This document shows positions 45,471 through 56,884 of a DNA stretch of 64,000 nucleotides, one piece after another. Position 1 is the stretch's first letter, and every line of letters starts with the position of its first letter. The DNA comes from Cryptomeria japonica (taxonomy: Eukaryota > Streptophyta > Pinopsida > Cupressales > Cupressaceae): NCBI RefSeq assembly GCF_030272615.1, contig NC_081412.1:19011932-19075931 (forward strand), given 5' to 3'. The position numbers were made by a program, and so were the translations under genes. The notes beneath the pieces were generated by a model. The model was not told where the DNA came from. It was given only the letters and a program-made list of their open reading frames with translations, and did not search any database.

Positions 45471-47236
45471 CTACATCTTGCCAAGACGCAATTCTACCTC
45501 AACACATCTCTCTTGCATCATCAGGCCAGAATGGCCCACATTCAAAGGGTTTAGAATTTGGAACCATAGCCTCATCATCACATTGGTTGGATTGGGTGGT
45601 GGAATGACACCATTAAACGCTCTGCGAGGTTTCTGTGCATTTATGGTAGACAACTTGCCATGTACCGCAACACTCGTATGACGCAACCACCAAAGATCTA
45701 GTGCTACCACAAAATCTCTGGCCTCGAATCCTTTTGATTCTAACCTACAACTTCAGTTAGCCCAACTCCGTCATTAGAAACAAGTTGCAGATAATTACTC
45801 TACCAGAGGAGCTCAAATCAAAGTCAGGTTACATTGGTTCAAGGTGGGTGACAGGGCCTCCAAAGAATTTTTCCTGGCTTTGCACACGTGTCATACCTCT
45901 GTAGGGATTAAGAAAATCAAAGAGGGGCATGTTTTTCTCACCAAGTTGCGTGATATTCTACAAGATTTTGTCTGTCATTATGAGAAGGTGTTCACAATGC
46001 AAGGAAACTCTCTGGCCAGAGTCCAAGCTTTACAATATTTCTTAGTTGTTGTTCCCTAAAGGCTTTCCGAGTCTTAGCAGACCTTTCATGATCTCTTATT
46101 GACCATTGATGATCTCAAGAAAGATATTTTTTCTATGGCGGATAATAAAGCCCCTAGGTGTGATGGTTTCTCTTGCGAGTTCTACAAAGCCCTTTGCCCT
46201 TATGTTGGTCCTAACCTACATAGGGTCTACCTTGAAGCTTTTCATTCCTAGTCCCTAGGAAAGATGTTGAACCGGGGTAACATCAATTTTATCCCTAAGT
46301 CTAGGGATCCAGAAGAAATTTGTAATTGGAGGCCCTATTACCTTTTTTAATGTCTCGTATAAGATCATTGCCAAAGCCTTGGCTCTCAAGATTCGTCATC
46401 TCCTGCCTTTGATTGTTCGTCCGGAGCAAACTAGATTTATCAAGTCCAGGTTTATTCTGGATAATATTATTGTTGTTTGGGAAGGGATGGAATGGGCCTG
46501 ACACTCCAAACAACGGGAAATATTCCTTAAGATTGACTTCACTAAAGTGTATGATTGCATTGAGTGGCCATTTATTTTGGCTATGCTCAAAGCTCTAAGC
46601 TTCAGCTCCAGATTCATTCAATCCGTTCAGATGTTATTCTGAGATTCCTTGGCCTACATCGCCATCAATGGTCGTCATTCTAAGGCTTTTGGTCTTTCCA
46701 GATCCATTCACCAAGGCTGTCCTATGGCTCCTGCTTTATATGTTCTTGCAGTGAAGGTTTTTGGGTACTTGCTAAAGCCATTTATGTTGGACGTGTCCAT
46801 GGAATCTCCCTGCCCGAGTCACCCTCTCAACTTGTTAATGACTATTTTGTGTATGACTCCTTTCTCACTCTCATTGATGAAGAAGATAATGTTTAGGTTG
46901 CTCTTCAATGTCTGGACACTTTTTGCTTGGCTTCCGGCTCGGCCATTCAATGACACAAGATGCAATATTATAGGTAGTCTTTTCTTCCTGCCCCACCTTG
47001 GATTCTTCAATAATGGTTGGAAATGGCTTCATCAAGGCAAATTTTTTCTCTTTGTGGGAATTCCTTTTTCATTTCAAGCTTTGCCTATGGATCTTTGGAA
47101 TGTTGTTTTACCCAAGATTGAGAAAAAAAATAGCCCATTGGATAACCAAGCCTCTCTCTATGGCTAGAAAATTTCAAATTTATTTGAAGGTTTTGGCTAC
47201 CACTCATGTCTATTACTCTTCATGTTGGGATCCTTC
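45471..47236 (+). pseudogene. LINE reverse transcriptase, truncated at the 3' end
   Basis: WFKVGDRASKEFF and FTIDDLKKDIF-like sequence lead into NKAPRCDGFSCEFYK, NFIPKSRDPEEICNWRP, HQGCPMAPALYVLAVKVFGY and a decayed active site (YFVYDSFL where F.DD is expected, in another frame). Several frameshifts. The element stops abruptly at 47236 where the G2 LTR begins (GGGATCCTTC then TGTTAGTG), so its 3' end was separated by that insertion. The rest of the LINE is not in this window. Confidence 0.85.
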
Positions 47237-50010
47237 TGTTAGTGAACAAATTTGTCCTTTCTTAGAATGATCAATTTTAAACTCTATCGCCTTCTTTTAA
47301 AGACAAATGCTCAGCTAAACAGTTAGGTAAGTGTTGTATAAACCACTTCCCTCTGAATTTCCATAGGTACAACTCCCTATTTCAGTTATTCAAGGAATAA
47401 TCTAATTAATTTTATTTTAGCAGTAGCTTTTAACCTGAAAGCATGTAAGGCTGCCTACTTCATTCTTGAATGAGAGGCCAATATTTCACACATTTTTCAG
47501 AGAAATACTATCTTTCTAATCTTTACAATGCAAGAGATGAAAGTAACTGAATCAAAGTTCAAAACACCATTCCCACAATTCCAATAAGAAACAAACAGAT
47601 AAGAGAAACTGAGTCTGTTCTCAAAAACAAATCTTTTCCTAAGAACAAACACCCAAAGGAAGGAGCACCAGAAAAATAATAATTTTCTGCAATAGAAAGG
47701 TCATTACTGCTATTTGATTAGATAAGCATATGCAAAGATATGTATCTACACAGATTCAAAACCCACAGATTTTCCTTCTCCCAAAAATAGTATGATCTTT
47801 ATATATATATTCTCTTGCAACAAAGGCACGATAATACATCTATAAATCCTTTTCCATTCCAGTTTTAAAAGTCTGATCCTTCCTTCTTCAAAATAGAAAC
47901 TTCACAAAACAGAGGGAAAACAAAAACTAACTAAAATTTTGCTACTAGATCTAACCCCTATTCTATCTATCTTTCCTTAATGTATAGTTTTAGAACAGGG
48001 GAGGTCTCCCTGAAAACTCAACCTCCCCTAAAATAGTTATGAAACCAACAAATGTATCTTGGGACAGATGTCCCGAAGTTTTTGCATAAACATGAGAAAT
48101 TACAAAAATAAAAGAAACCGGGCCTGAATCAATTAATTATGTCACTTTCCATCATCATCATCCTCTCCGCTTTCATGGGCATCATGGGCAGTGGTGAGTT
48201 CTTGAATAATAGATTGGCTCAAAACTTTCATCGCGTTGAACTTTACCTTCGTTGCCTCCTTATTCCATCGGTGCTTCACCATCTTTTTGGCATCTTTCGG
48301 CAACTGATCATTTCCAATGAAACTCGTAGACTCAATCCTAGCCACCCTTGTTATATCTTCTGGAGTGAAATTACCCTTGGCCTTGATTTTCTCCATGTTT
48401 ATCTAGAAAGCCTTGATTGCATCCTGTGTGTTCAACCCGCAAATTCCCAATTGCCAATCATGGTCAAGGTTAACCACCTTGTTATCATTAACTATACTGC
48501 ACTAGAGATCTCGGAGCTCATAAATAGAGGTCTTAGCGTCGGAGATCACATACTTGAAGATAAGAATCCGCCACATTATGGTTTTCTTCAACACAAAGAG
48601 CTGACATTCATCTGCTACCAGTTTGATTGAGTGTTCCATCAAAAACCTGGTAACTCCATATTCTTCTATTTTGGTGAACAAAGGCAAGATATTCTACCAC
48701 TTGTGTTCCTCCTTCTCCCACGGCACAAGCTAATTTTGAACTTCAGCGATAAGACTCTGTATCTCATCACATAACCTCCAGGAGTCGGTGATGTACTTCT
48801 CCCCATCCTTGATTATTCCCTCAATCCATTTCTCCACGGCTTTTGCAATACTCTTGGCCCGTTGAACTTGGCTCATCAACTTTTTATTTTCTGGCGAGGT
48901 TGGGTTGAAGTTCTCTGTAGTATGAGATATTGGGAGAGCACCAAAGGAACCAATACTGTCAATGAACTGGGCAAGAACATTTATGTGTCGCTTTAGCTCT
49001 CTCTTTTCTCGTCCATCTTTCTCCGATCTGGTGAGCATTTTCTTTGTCGATACCTGGAAGAAATGATTGTCTGAGTCTCTACTCATATTTCCGAGTTCCA
49101 CCTTCATGATCTCGAAATCATTGAGGCTAGCCTCCTTGTTTTCATCCTTGGGTTTGTACGAGGCGATTTCAGTGACCCATTTTCCAGTTCCTTCATCATT
49201 GTCCAGGTGGGCGGTGATCTTGAACCTTTTCAGCTTAGGACTCTTCTCTGTGTACTTAACGACAATTTCCTGAATCGAAATAGTCACGGGAAGAAAATTT
49301 TGCTTTCTGTTCACCGAAGTGGTCAACCACTTAGGAGTTGTACTGGAGTTGGTTGTTCCTTCAATCGCTTTGGAAGGTGGCATCATAGCCATAGTCACCA
49401 TATGAGAATCCATGGCATTAGCAACATTGCTATCCAAGTCTTCAACTTCAAATATCTGGGCATCAAGAATCGTATCTTTCACCCTCGTATCCTTTGCTTG
49501 ATCCATCTTTCTATGAGCTGCACTTTGGGACCGGGTATGCCGAGGAGTACAAAAATCCAAAGCTGAATTAGACCTATGTCTAAGCTAGGGTGGCTTTTTA
49601 TCCTTACCTGCACGAACAAGCATAGAAGCATTGTTAGAAAGATGCTTTGGTGAATGTAGAGGGACCTCATTACTCTTTGCTGAATTAGACTTAACGCCTA
49701 ATTTCGCTGCTTTCTTCCTGGCAACCCACGCTGCAGTCCTTTCCAAAACTCCTTTGGTCTTTAACTATATATCATCTTTCTCTTCCTCATCCCTGTCAAT
49801 TAGAGGCATTTCAATTTCTACACGGACTAAGTATCCTAGTTCAAATAGCTCTAGATAGTCCTCTTCGAGCCCCTTAGTGTCCAACTTTACCTGCAATGAA
49901 ATGACTTGTTCTAACACCATCCTCATGTTTCCCCTTTTGAACACCTCGAGTTCATCAGTACAATCTTCCCAGAAATCCTCTAATTATGGCATTGGGAGGT
50001 ATGGCATTAG
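47237..50010 (-). repeat. G2 long direct repeat, left copy (3' LTR with or without adjacent ORF)
   Basis: Begins TGTTAGTGAACAAAT on the plus strand. A TATA-like TATATATAAAGATC lies on the minus strand at about 47793-47810. Candidate LTR starts on the minus strand are TGACATAATT after GATGGAAAG (about 48140) and TTGAG after AGGGGAGG (about 48030). Homology to 58302-61076 continues well past both. Confidence 0.85.
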
Positions 50011-51229
50011 ACCCAGACTTTGGGAAAAACCCTTATTATCGAAACCTTTCCTTTCAGGATACAGGGAAAAATTGAAATTCCTAAGATTTGCTCCAATACT
50101 CAAAGCATCGGACATTGAACTATAGGACAACATGCCCAATTGGATGGGAAAATGACTCTCCCATTTATCCCTGGGTTGTGCATTTTTAATTATAGAGGTC
50201 AGCTGTCTACATATCTCTGCCAGAACAAAGCAATCTGAACAAAAGTGAGGGAGCTTGAAGGGCTCCTCTTCAAAGCCGCCTATCCTTATGTAACAGAAGC
50301 ATAGAAACTAGATATAAAAACTACCAAACCTCTTTATCAATGTCTGCGCATCCTTAGAGATTCTTTTGGCTTTCATACTCTTCAATTCATGACACAAGTC
50401 ACCCAGAAAAGCATTGTGGACCCTTTTGAAATCCTGTAAGGCCTTATCTTTTTGCAGCATGAGATAGAACTCATATACGAAAACATCCTCCTCAGTGAGT
50501 TGTTTCGGTATTCCAACCAACTCCTTAACACACACCAACCAATACAAGAGATATGAAGACATAAAGAAATTCTATTTGAACTATTTAGCCATACTCAGTT
50601 GTTCTCTCATTGAATTAGCAATCAATTTAGCCCAATCCAGATACTGCTTCCCTTCCAAAACCAACTGCACATAATAATAAATCCAGTCATCAAAGTTGTA
50701 AGATTCAGCAGATCCTCTGGCCCGGTGCAACAAAAGCATAACATCATGAATGTGAGGCAACATGTGATTCTTATTAGGATTCTTGGGTAACCTAGAACCA
50801 CCTCTTTGAGGAACCTTCAACTACATTGTTACGGTGTTCAATTCTGTCCACGTTGAACTCAGTGATTGATTGAGTAGGGGAAAAGTTGGAGAACTGGTAA
50901 TCAAGTATCTTGAAGATGGAGGAAAATACTTCATGATTTATGGCAAGAAGGGTTTCACCATTGTCTTTCCTAATGGTCTCAAACACTGGGTCATATCTAG
51001 CAATACATTCCCGAATCAATTCTGGGCAAGGAACAGCTGGGGGAAAAGCTGCCGCTTCTATGAGGCCGCTACTCAAAATCTCCACACCAAAAGATTTGTC
51101 AATTCCCTTGAACACCCTCTCTTTCAAAACCTCAAGATTTTCCCCTTTTAGGTCGGTATCACTAACTATGGGTTCAGTACATGCAAGGTTAAATACATTC
51201 CCGAATAAGTGTAGTGTAGACTTTATAAT
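48142..51229 (-). pseudogene. G2 accessory ORF after integrase, about 1000 codons, unrecognised
   Basis: One main frame runs from 51229 (no ATG upstream; a TAA at 51230-51232) to a TGA near 48139. Segments in order: NVFNLACTEPIVSDTDLKGE, LIRECIARYDPVFETIRKDN, INHEVFSSIFKILDYQF, HIHDVMLLLHRARGSAESYN, WIYYYVQLVLEGKQYLDWA, VYEFYLMLQKDKALQDFKR, WESHFPIQLGMLSYSS, then a charged half with KRFKITAHLDNDEGTGKWVT and KRELKRHINVLAQFID, ending ESGEDDDDGK. About seven stops. The first half is helical and hydrophobic-charged, the second lysine/glutamate-rich. No transmembrane segment or known domain that I can name. The position is that of env-like or other extra ORFs; expression would need a spliced or separate transcript. 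Confidence 0.75.
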
Positions 51230-52330
51230 TTAAAGCAATCAGCCTTAATCAGTTGCAACAAAACTTTTTATGAGAGAGAAAATGCAAGCAAAAACTACTG
51301 GAGAGAACAATAAAAGGACTCACCTTCACAGTTGAACAACCAGACGACGACTAGTAGCAAACAAGACTTCTATCCAGGAAAAACAAAAACCACAATAGCG
51401 AGCAACAAATGCAGAGCACTAATAATCCTTCATACCTTATTAGTGAGGGCAATGATATGGAACCATTAAATGCAATAATTATAATTTTCAGTCTAAGTGT
51501 GTTAAATCTGTGGATTGGACATCGCACGCATGCATTGAATGCTGGTGACATTTTTGAAGTAACCGCCAGTTCCCGAAATGATTACTTACTTTCAAAAAGC
51601 CAGGAATTGATGTCACTTAAAACATGGTTCACCTTCCTCATATCTGGCAATGAATGCACCATCAAATCAATTAAACCTGCGGAATCCACCAACTTCGTAC
51701 ACATCTGAACATCCTAAACAGACTTCATTAGCGTTCAAGTAGTTCAAGACGTACATCGCACTCAACGAAAATCTTTGCTGAGAAAATTAATTACACCAAG
51801 CTACTGACCATTTGTGCTATATTGAACATGTTGAACATGTTTGAACCTTTTGAACTTGGTTCAATGAGTTCAAAACTCAAAGAGAAATAAAGTAACACTT
51901 TTCCGAACAAGAAACTTTTAAAAAGCCGCTGCAAGACACTTAAAGAAAATATTAGTATGAAAAACCTCCCTGAACACCTAGGAACCTATGGAACCTGAAT
52001 GAACCTGTTGAACCTAGTTCAAGATGGTTCAACGTGTTCACAGAGTTCAACCAATTACCAAAACTCGACATTTGTGATTGAAAGAGGATTAACAGACGTA
52101 CTAGGGACTTGAACTGAGGTGTCTCAAGAAAGATAAGGACTCTGAATAGAAGTTTTTATAGGATGACTCGCTCTTGCCATGGGAGATAAATGAAGCAGTA
52201 ACATTGGCTCTGACTGGGGATTGTATTTTACGAAGGAAAATGCAAAGAACTTCTAAACTCTAGTTTCGCATGACCAAAAACAAAAAGGGGAAAGGAGAAG
52301 GAGACTCACAACTAACAAAAACCTAAGCTA
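51230..52330. other. Spacer between accessory ORF and integrase in G2
   Basis: About 1.1 kb without a convincing frame. Repeated short GTTGAAC / GAACC.GTTGAACC phrases at about 51820-52050 (TTGAACATGTTGAACATG, GAACCTGTTGAACC). Could hold the promoter, splice site or polypurine tract for the downstream part. Confidence 0.5.
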
Positions 52331-52359
52331 CTCTATACAAAAACTCTCGACCACATGAC

Positions 52360-53838
52360 TTACAATTTGTAGAGTTTGAGATCTTGCTCATTGTAGGTAT
52401 AGGGCATAACCGCTCCATCGACGTAGCTGAGTCTGAAAGAATTTTGTCCCACCGCTTCGCAGATCTTGAAAGGGCCTTTCCATAATGAATCAAACTTGCC
52501 GTGAGCACCCTTTGGCTCTTTCCTTTTATCCCATAACAGCACTTCATCTCCTATTAGGAAACCTCTTGGCTGAGCTCTCATGTCAAAAATACTCTTCACC
52601 CAACTCTGATGCATCGTGATTCTATCCACCAACAACTCCCTATTTTCCTCCAACTTCATTAGGTACATAACTCTTTTCTCTAAAGCATTATGAAAGAAAG
52701 AATCTTCCACTACTGTCTATAGCTTGGCTGCTGATAACTCCAGAGGTAAAGAAAGTTTTGCGCTAATCCCATACACAAACTCAAAAGGTGCCATTCCAAT
52801 GGCCCTCTTGGGCGTGGTTCTTTCTGCCCACAAAGCTTCATATACTTTCTTATGCCAATTTCGAGCATTTTCATCAACCAACTTTTTCATGATGGCTATC
52901 AGGTTCTTGTTGCTGGATTCCGCCAGTCCATTACCCTATGGAAAATAATTAGAGGAATGTGAGAGAGTAATCTGATGCTCATAGAAAAACATAATTAACT
53001 CCTCAGAAGAGAAATATGATGTGTTATCTGCAACAATCTTTTGGGGAACCTCGAAACGAACTAGGATGTAATCTTTGAGAAAACTACACACAACCTCTGA
53101 GTTTTCCTTTTTAGTGGGAATGGCTTCCACCCACTTGGTAAAGTAGTCAGTTGCTGTCAAAATGTACATATGACCAACACTAGAATGAGGGTTGATCGGC
53201 CCCATGAAATCAATGCCCCACTATTTGAATGGTTCATCTACTACTACAGGCCTTAAAGACAGGGCCGCTAAATGTGGCTTCCCGAAAAAGAGTTGGCATT
53301 TCTCACACTCCTTAACATAAATATATGCATCTTTAAACATGCTTGGCTAATAAAAACAATTCCTCAAAATTTTGAAAGCAGTGACGGATGATTAGAAGTA
53401 CCCCCCATAGGCTTCACCATGGTAAATCTCCAGAAGTTTTTGTTGTTGAGGTTTATCTACACACCTTAAGTATGTTCCATCCAAACCTTTCTTGTACAAA
53501 ACATCCCACCAAATTACATACTTAGTAGCCTTTAATTGAAGATTCCTTTTCTCTTTTGCTGACAAATGACTTGGGCAACTGCCATAAGTTAAATAGTAGG
53601 CCACATCAGAAAACCAGGAATCCTGCAATCCAATAAAAAGAGTTAATGGTAATCCTGCTTTTGTTTCCATCTCATTTTCTTCTATTAACCTACATAAGCC
53701 TTGTCCTTTGACTGTCTTCATAGGGAGAATATCTAAATCATATTCTTGAATTTTTGTTACCCAAGTTACTCTTTTATTTAGTCCAACCTCTTGCTGAGTT
53801 AAAATGCTTTTCACTGCGGAATCAGGAACAAAAACCAA
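52360..53838 (-). pseudogene. G2 integrase with end of the pol RNase H
   Basis: On the minus strand: VTWVTKIQEYDLDILPMKTV, WWDVLYKKGLDGTYLRCVD, LLEIYHGEAYGGYF, CEKCQLFFGKP (zinc ligands), MGPINPHSSVGHMYI, then the core TATDYFTKWVEAIP, IVADNTSYF and GNGLAESSNKN, giving D, D and E, and the C-terminal GKFDSLWKGPFKICEAV then SYVDGAVMPYTYNEQDLKLY. Stops such as FP*GNG stand where relatives have glutamine. Less decayed than the G1 integrase. Confidence 0.92.
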
Positions 53839-54336
53839 AGAGTGAGAGTGCAGAATATAATATCGAAACTATTTCACAACCTTGACTACAACAAAGACGT
53901 GTTTCTCCAAGAGTGAGTACTTAAGCTCGTGCTTCTTGAGTGGAATACTCAGGAATGCTATAGGTGCTTCGGCCTCAGATTCATCCAACTATAATAGTAT
54001 TCTAGACATCGTATGCTCTGATACATAGCAATACAAAATTAAGTCTTTTGTGAAATCTGGGTTAATGAGAGTAGGCGCATTTGCAACTGAACCCTTGATT
54101 CTTTCGAAAGCTTCTTTGGCCTCTTCAATCCATTTGAAAGGATGTTGTTCACTCAACAAGCTGATGATGTGTTTTGTAGTTTCTGCAAATTCCAGAACGA
54201 ATCTCCTTAAGAAATTCACTTGACCAAAGAATGACCTTACCCCAGTCCAGTTTGAAGGTAAACTGAGACATTGAATTGCATTAACTCTCTCAGGATCAAT
54301 CTTGACTCCTTCCTTTGAGACAATATGTCCTAGCAA
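53650..54336 (-). pseudogene. G2 RT thumb and ordinary RNase H with lost catalytic positions
   Basis: GHIVSKEGVKIDPERVNAI, GVRSFFGQVNFLRRFV and LLSEQHPFKW are the RT thumb/connection. The RNase H follows: LILYCYVSEHTMSRILL, where the usual first Asp (SDAS) is absent, then KHELKYSLLEKHVFVVVK with the Glu kept, VPDSAVKSIL in place of TDHKAL, and GQGLCRLIEE where VADALSR with the last Asp is expected. At least two catalytic acids are missing although the fold blocks remain, unlike the intact RNase H upstream. Confidence 0.85.
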
Positions 54337-54402
54337 TTTGCCCTCTATGACACAGAAAACTAATTTCTTTGGGTTCAGGGAGATTCCATGCTCTCAACAA
54401 CG

Positions 54403-56169
54403 CTACAGAACTACCCTCAGATCCTTGAGATGGTTCTTCCTCTCTTTAGAAAATACCGTCAAGTCATCCAGGTAAACAACAATAATTCTATCTTGAAAAT
54501 CCTTAAAAGAAGAATCCATAGCTCTTTGAAAGGTGGCTCCGACATTTATTAAACCAAAAGGCATACGGTTATATGTGAATGTTCCCCACGGAGTGATGAA
54601 TGTCATCTTGTGTTGTTCATGCTCTACAACACTAATTTGATTGTAACTAGAGAAATCGTCTAACATCGACATCATCTCTGACCCGGATACTGTCTGCAAA
54701 ATGTGGTCCATATTTGGTAAAGCGTAATTGTCCTTCAGACTTGCCTGATTCAAATTACGAAAATCAACACAAATACGAATCTCCCCATTCTTCTTCCTTA
54801 CGAGCACAATGTTGGCTACCCAGGTAGAGTGATGAATTGGATATATGATTCTGGCCTTAAGCATTTTATCAACCTCTTTAAAAATTGTATTCGCCATTAT
54901 GGGGTTGAAATTCCTCAATTTTTGCCTGAAAGCAGAGATGCCTGGCTTCAACGGAATTTGATGCTGAAAATGCCCATCTCTAAACTCCTTCAGATCATTG
55001 TAGGACCAAGCGAAAACATCAATGTATTGTTTCAGTAGTGTGCCAAGTATTCGCTTTTCCTCCATAGAACAACACTTGCCATTTGTTACCTTTTTTGGGT
55101 TGGACTCATCACCCAGATTTATTTTCTCGCAACTTCCTTTCCCATCATCCTTGGGGACTTTCTTTCCTATGAATGCATCATCTCTGGTGAAAAACCTCTC
55201 TAGAGTCACTAGCCCTTTCAGAATTTTGTTGCCTTTGAGATGGATAAAACTATTTGTGGGATGAACATCTGGGTCTAGACTAAACTCCTTGCAGTTATTT
55301 TCAGAACCTTCAAAATATGATTGGGAGAATGACTGAACACATTCTAGAAAATCTTTGATGTAAGCATTCGCATCAAATACTTGCCAATGATTTACATTAT
55401 CAGGGACACTAGGCCTATAAATCATTTCAATCCTATATGAATTATCCTTAAAATCTGGATGTGGTAACAAAAGTGAAGCTGAAACGGCCAACGAATCTGC
55501 CCTACTATTTTGTTCCCTCAGGATGGCTTCAATCGAGAAAGCATCAAATAATTCTAACTCATCCCAAACCCTATTTCTATAATGTTTCAATCTGTCATTC
55601 TTAACTGTATAAACATTCCTCACCTGTCTGACAATCAACTCTGCATCACCTTTAACTCTGAGCAATTTGATACCTTTACATCTGGCCTCATTTAATCCTA
55701 ATAATAATGCCTCATACTCTACAGTATTATTAGTATTCTTAAAATCCAACTTGAAAGAAAATGGAAAAATATTACCAGTGGGTGATAGCAAAACTACCCC
55801 TACTCCAGAGCCGGAGTTGGCGCAACTTCCATCAAATTCCATCTGCCACAATCCACCAAGTTCATCAAAGGCTTCTTCTGGTTCCCTTTCATTAGGTGCA
55901 AGGATGAGATAGTTTCCAAACTTGCATTCTTGAAACAAAATCTGGGCTTTAGGATTATCCAAAGGAAAGACAGTGTACTTATTTTTCGGTTCAGGTTCAA
56001 GCTTGATTTTTTGTTTTTCAAGAGGAATAATAGCTTCAGAACAGTCCATCTTGATTTCACCTCCAAGGTCCTTATAAAAAGTTCTACTCAAGAGCATCCC
56101 ATAACTTACGGGAATATCAGCAACCAGGATAGTTAATTTTACTCTTTTATCAGGGCATGCTGCTAGCAC
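54403..56169 (-). CDS. G2 pol fragment: protease end, archaeal-type RNase H, then RT (588 open codons)
   Basis: Unbroken frame. Residues 1-45 finish a retropepsin-like domain (LTILVADIPVSYGMLLSR). Residues 108-232 are an RNase H: LWQMEFDGSCANSGSGVGVV (D113), NNTVEYEALLLGL (E151), LLRVKGDAELIVRQV (D175), EQNSRADSLAVSA (D225), so all four metal-binding acids are present. A linker of about 150 residues follows, then RT from about 385: KQYIDVFAWSYNDL, ARIIYPIHHSTWVANIVLV, CVDFRNLNQASLKDNYALPN, SMLDDFSSYNQI, FTYNRMPFGLINVGATFQ, VVYLDDLTVFS. The order protease-RNase H-RT differs from G1 and from ordinary gypsy elements. The true start lies upstream in gag-pol; the first codon here is GTG. Confidence 0.93.
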   Translation of the reverse strand: MLAACPDKRVKLTILVADIPVSYGMLLSRTFYKDLGGEIKMDCSEAIIPLEKQKIKLEPEPKNKYTVFPLDNPKAQILFQECKFGNYLILAPNEREPEEAFDELGGLWQMEFDGSCANSGSGVGVVLLSPTGNIFPFSFKLDFKNTNNTVEYEALLLGLNEARCKGIKLLRVKGDAELIVRQVRNVYTVKNDRLKHYRNRVWDELELFDAFSIEAILREQNSRADSLAVSASLLLPHPDFKDNSYRIEMIYRPSVPDNVNHWQVFDANAYIKDFLECVQSFSQSYFEGSENNCKEFSLDPDVHPTNSFIHLKGNKILKGLVTLERFFTRDDAFIGKKVPKDDGKGSCEKINLGDESNPKKVTNGKCCSMEEKRILGTLLKQYIDVFAWSYNDLKEFRDGHFQHQIPLKPGISAFRQKLRNFNPIMANTIFKEVDKMLKARIIYPIHHSTWVANIVLVRKKNGEIRICVDFRNLNQASLKDNYALPNMDHILQTVSGSEMMSMLDDFSSYNQISVVEHEQHKMTFITPWGTFTYNRMPFGLINVGATFQRAMDSSFKDFQDRIIVVYLDDLTVFSKERKNHLKDLRVVL

Positions 56170-56183
56170 TGCCTGGACGTCTT

Positions 56184-56681
56184 TTACCTATCCAATAAGA
56201 GGAACCTGTTTCCCATCCATCGAAAGCATCTCCCAAATGTCTTCGTGAGAGTTAAACCTAAAGACTTAGCAACAGGTGAAGGCATTATGTTGTCTGATGC
56301 CCCTGAATCTATTATGCAATTGCTAAGCTTCTGACCATTCAGGAGAAGGGATATGTAAAAAGGTTTAGGTTTCAAAACCTCAACTTCAAGCCCATTTTTA
56401 GCATCATGAAAAGCACAGGGATCAACCAAGTTAGCTATTGGGCATGGAACAAATGAAGATTCTTCAGTGACAATTAAATCTTTATTCTCCACACATCCAT
56501 GCACCAAGGACTCTGAAGAAGAGTCTCCCTTAACATATTTGACCAGCTTATCTAGTTCTTTTGGATTTAGTTTCAAGTACTCAGTAGTGGGAAGTTGAAC
56601 AGTAGAAGCTTTACAAAACTCAATGATGTCAAAGTAGGAGGAAGAGGAGGAGATATTGTCATCTTTAGGGTTCCTTTGCAA
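56184..56681 (-). pseudogene. G2 aspartic protease region
   Basis: FYISLLLNGQKLSNCIIDSG continues into ASDNIMPSPVAKSLGLTL, the retropepsin active site and its flank. Upstream is an acidic linker (SSSSYFDIIEFCKAS, ELDKLVKYVKGDSSSESL). A frameshift or stop at about 56180 separates it from the protease end in the next frame. It would cut the polyprotein. Confidence 0.88.
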
Positions 56682-56884
56682 AATCCTAACCTCAGGGGTC
56701 TTTGAATGAGATGAAAAGCCATTTTTGGGAGATCTTTACCTTTGAAATTACCTCCAAGAGGATTCACATAAGGAGAAGACTGGGAAGTTCATTGATTCCT
56801 TGTGAGGATTGCACATGCAAGACCTTCAAGGGTCACCAAAATATTACTACCTCTTTCTGAATCCAACTCATATTCGAGGTAGAA

